Assembly (NCBI RefSeq): GCF_014235185.1
Contig: NZ_CP060131.1
Span: 3,169,501 to 3,233,500, forward strand
Reading direction: 5' to 3'
DNA length: 64,000 nt
Source: Pseudonocardia petroleophila
GTDB lineage: Bacteria; Actinomycetota; Actinomycetes; Mycobacteriales; Pseudonocardiaceae
The notes under the pieces were generated by a model, which was not told where the DNA came from, made no database searches, and saw only the letters and a program-made list of their open reading frames with translations. A program made the translations under genes and the position numbers. This document shows, piece after piece, positions 62,875-64,000 of this stretch (position 1 is its first letter; every line of letters begins with the position of its first letter).

Positions 62875-64000
62875 GTCGGGACGGTATCGGCATAGGCGCG
62901 GGCCTGGAGCGAGAACAGCTCGTGGTACGTGCCACGCCGGGCCATGAGGTCGTCGTGGCGGCCGTGCTCGACCAGCCGGCCGTGCTCCAGCACGAGGATC
63001 TGGTCGGCGAAGCGGACGTTGGCCAGGCGGTGGGTGACGAGCACGGTGATCCGCTCCGTGCCCGTGCCGGTGCGACCGTGCAGGGTGTCGAACACGGCGT
63101 GCTCGGCCCGGGCGTCGAGCGCGGCGGTGGGCTCGTCGGCGACGACGAACGGGGCGTCCCGGTAGAGGCCGCGGGCCACCGCCATCCGCTGCCACTGCCC
63201 GCCGGACAGGTCGCGGCCGGTCTGGAACTGCGTGGACAGCACCGTCGGCCAGCCCGCGGGCAGCGACCCGACCACGACGTCGGCGCCCGAGTGCAGGGCG
63301 GCGTCGTCGCGGGCGGCGCCGGTGGGGTCGGCGCGGTCGAGCCGGCCGATGCGCACATTGTTCTCCGCCGACATCGGCCAGTGCACGGGCTCCTGCAGCA
63401 CGACGGCGATCCGGGACAGGGCGTCGGCGGCGCGGCCGACCTCCACCCCGTCCCACTGCACCGAGCCCCGCTCCGGCACGTAGAGCCCGACCATCAGCTT
63501 GGCCAGCGTCGACTTGCCCGACCCGTTCTCGCCGACGAGCGCGACGACCTCGCCGCGGCGCACGGTGACGCTCACCCCGTCGACGGCGGGCGCGTCGGCG
63601 CCGGGGTAGCGGAACGTGACCTCGGAGAGCGTGACGACGTGCGGGCCGTCGTCCAGCGTGGCGTCGGCCGGGGCGCGGCGGCGGGTGGCGGCGTCGGCGA
63701 GGCACGCGCGGTAGAGCTCGACGTAGTACCCGGAGTCGACGAGCTGGTTGCTCTCGGAGACCGTGGCCGAGACCGCCTGCGCCGCCATCCGCATCGCCAG
63801 CGCGGCCGCCCCGGCGAGCGCGAGCGGGATCGCGCCGGCGTAGACGAGCCCGCCGAGCAGCGCGTACGCGAGCGCGGTGCCGACGCCGGACAGCGTGCGC
63901 CCGAGCAGCTGGATGCGGGTCTGCCGGTACCCCAGGCGCACCGCCTCCGCGGTGAGCTGCCCCGCGATCCGCCGGTGCTCGGCCAGCAGGACGTCCTCGG
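62871..64000 (-). CDS. ABC exporter, fused permease-ATPase, 5' end beyond the window
   Basis: The frame stays open to the window edge (base 64000), so about 376 C-terminal residues are seen. Two or three hydrophobic segments (LSGVGTALAYALLGGLVYAG) are the end of the membrane domain. The ATPase has Walker A GENGSGKSTL, signature LSGGQWQRMAVARG, Walker B VVADEPTAALD and H-loop VTHRLANVRFADQI. The exported substrate is unknown. The enoyl-CoA hydratase gene is coupled downstream. Confidence 0.94.
   Translation of the reverse strand, partial: EDVLLAEHRRIAGQLTAEAVRLGYRQTRIQLLGRTLSGVGTALAYALLGGLVYAGAIPLALAGAAALAMRMAAQAVSATVSESNQLVDSGYYVELYRACLADAATRRRAPADATLDDGPHVVTLSEVTFRYPGADAPAVDGVSVTVRRGEVVALVGENGSGKSTLAKLMVGLYVPERGSVQWDGVEVGRAADALSRIAVVLQEPVHWPMSAENNVRIGRLDRADPTGAARDDAALHSGADVVVGSLPAGWPTVLSTQFQTGRDLSGGQWQRMAVARGLYRDAPFVVADEPTAALDARAEHAVFDTLHGRTGTGTERITVLVTHRLANVRFADQILVLEHGRLVEHGRHDDLMARRGTYHELFSLQARAYADTVPT

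Overview
The window is high-GC actinobacterial DNA, most likely from Pseudonocardia or a close relative in the Pseudonocardiaceae. I infer this from the GC-saturated third codon positions, frequent GTG starts, many leaderless genes, abundant LLM-flavin, TetR and acyl-CoA genes, and a gene order that from memory matches the Mycobacterium tuberculosis stretch Rv2421c-Rv2404c. No database search was possible.

Layout. (1) 1-7.7 kb is conserved backbone: the end of a radical-SAM-associated protein (DUF2344 type), RNase E/G (rne), rplU-rpmA, obgE and proB. (2) 7.7-39 kb is an accessory block that separates proB from nadD. It holds a PCMT-like methyltransferase, an F420-type reductase, a catabolic cluster (acyl-CoA dehydrogenase, PucR regulator, two LLM monooxygenases, TetR, SDR, alpha/beta hydrolase, acyl-CoA synthetase, APH-fold kinase), a RecQ helicase with a C-terminal phosphoribosyltransferase-like domain, a hemerythrin protein, a large LuxR regulator, an orphan phosphohistidine-swivel protein, a MoxR ATPase and a VWA protein set apart from each other, an ArsR/SRPBCC pair, a two-component system, an M28 peptidase and an AlkB dioxygenase. 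(3) 39-58 kb returns to backbone: nadD, a P-loop NTPase, rsfS, gpgP, octT, degV, comEA, comEC, thrC, holA, rpsT, the ATP-grasp/alpha-E/transglutaminase cassette, a GGDEF protein, cyanase and lepA. (4) 58-64 kb holds small metabolic and regulatory genes: MarR, a zinc-type dehydrogenase, a 54-residue membrane protein, GNAT, Sir2, a TIGR03086-type protein, an enoyl-CoA hydratase and an ABC exporter that runs off the window.

How the genes work together. rne, rplU, rpmA, obgE, rsfS, rpsT and lepA serve RNA processing and ribosomes. gpgP and octT serve methylglucose lipopolysaccharide synthesis. comEA and comEC serve DNA uptake. thrC is preceded by a clear SAM-I (S-box) riboswitch whose closing helix overlaps the ribosome binding site. 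The 9.4-19.6 kb cluster looks like activation and beta-oxidation of an unknown acid or cyclic compound, with a perfect 16-bp palindrome as likely TetR operator.

The most notable observations are the thrC riboswitch and its placement, two C-homopolymer frameshifts (in rne and at the end of obgE), pervasive leaderless promoters (in three places the -10 element starts on the stop codon of the gene before), an SDR lacking its catalytic serine, the ATP-domain-less phosphotransferase-like protein, and several palindromic operators. I see no phage, IS element, CRISPR array, tRNA or rRNA, and nothing I would confidently call a wholly new system.
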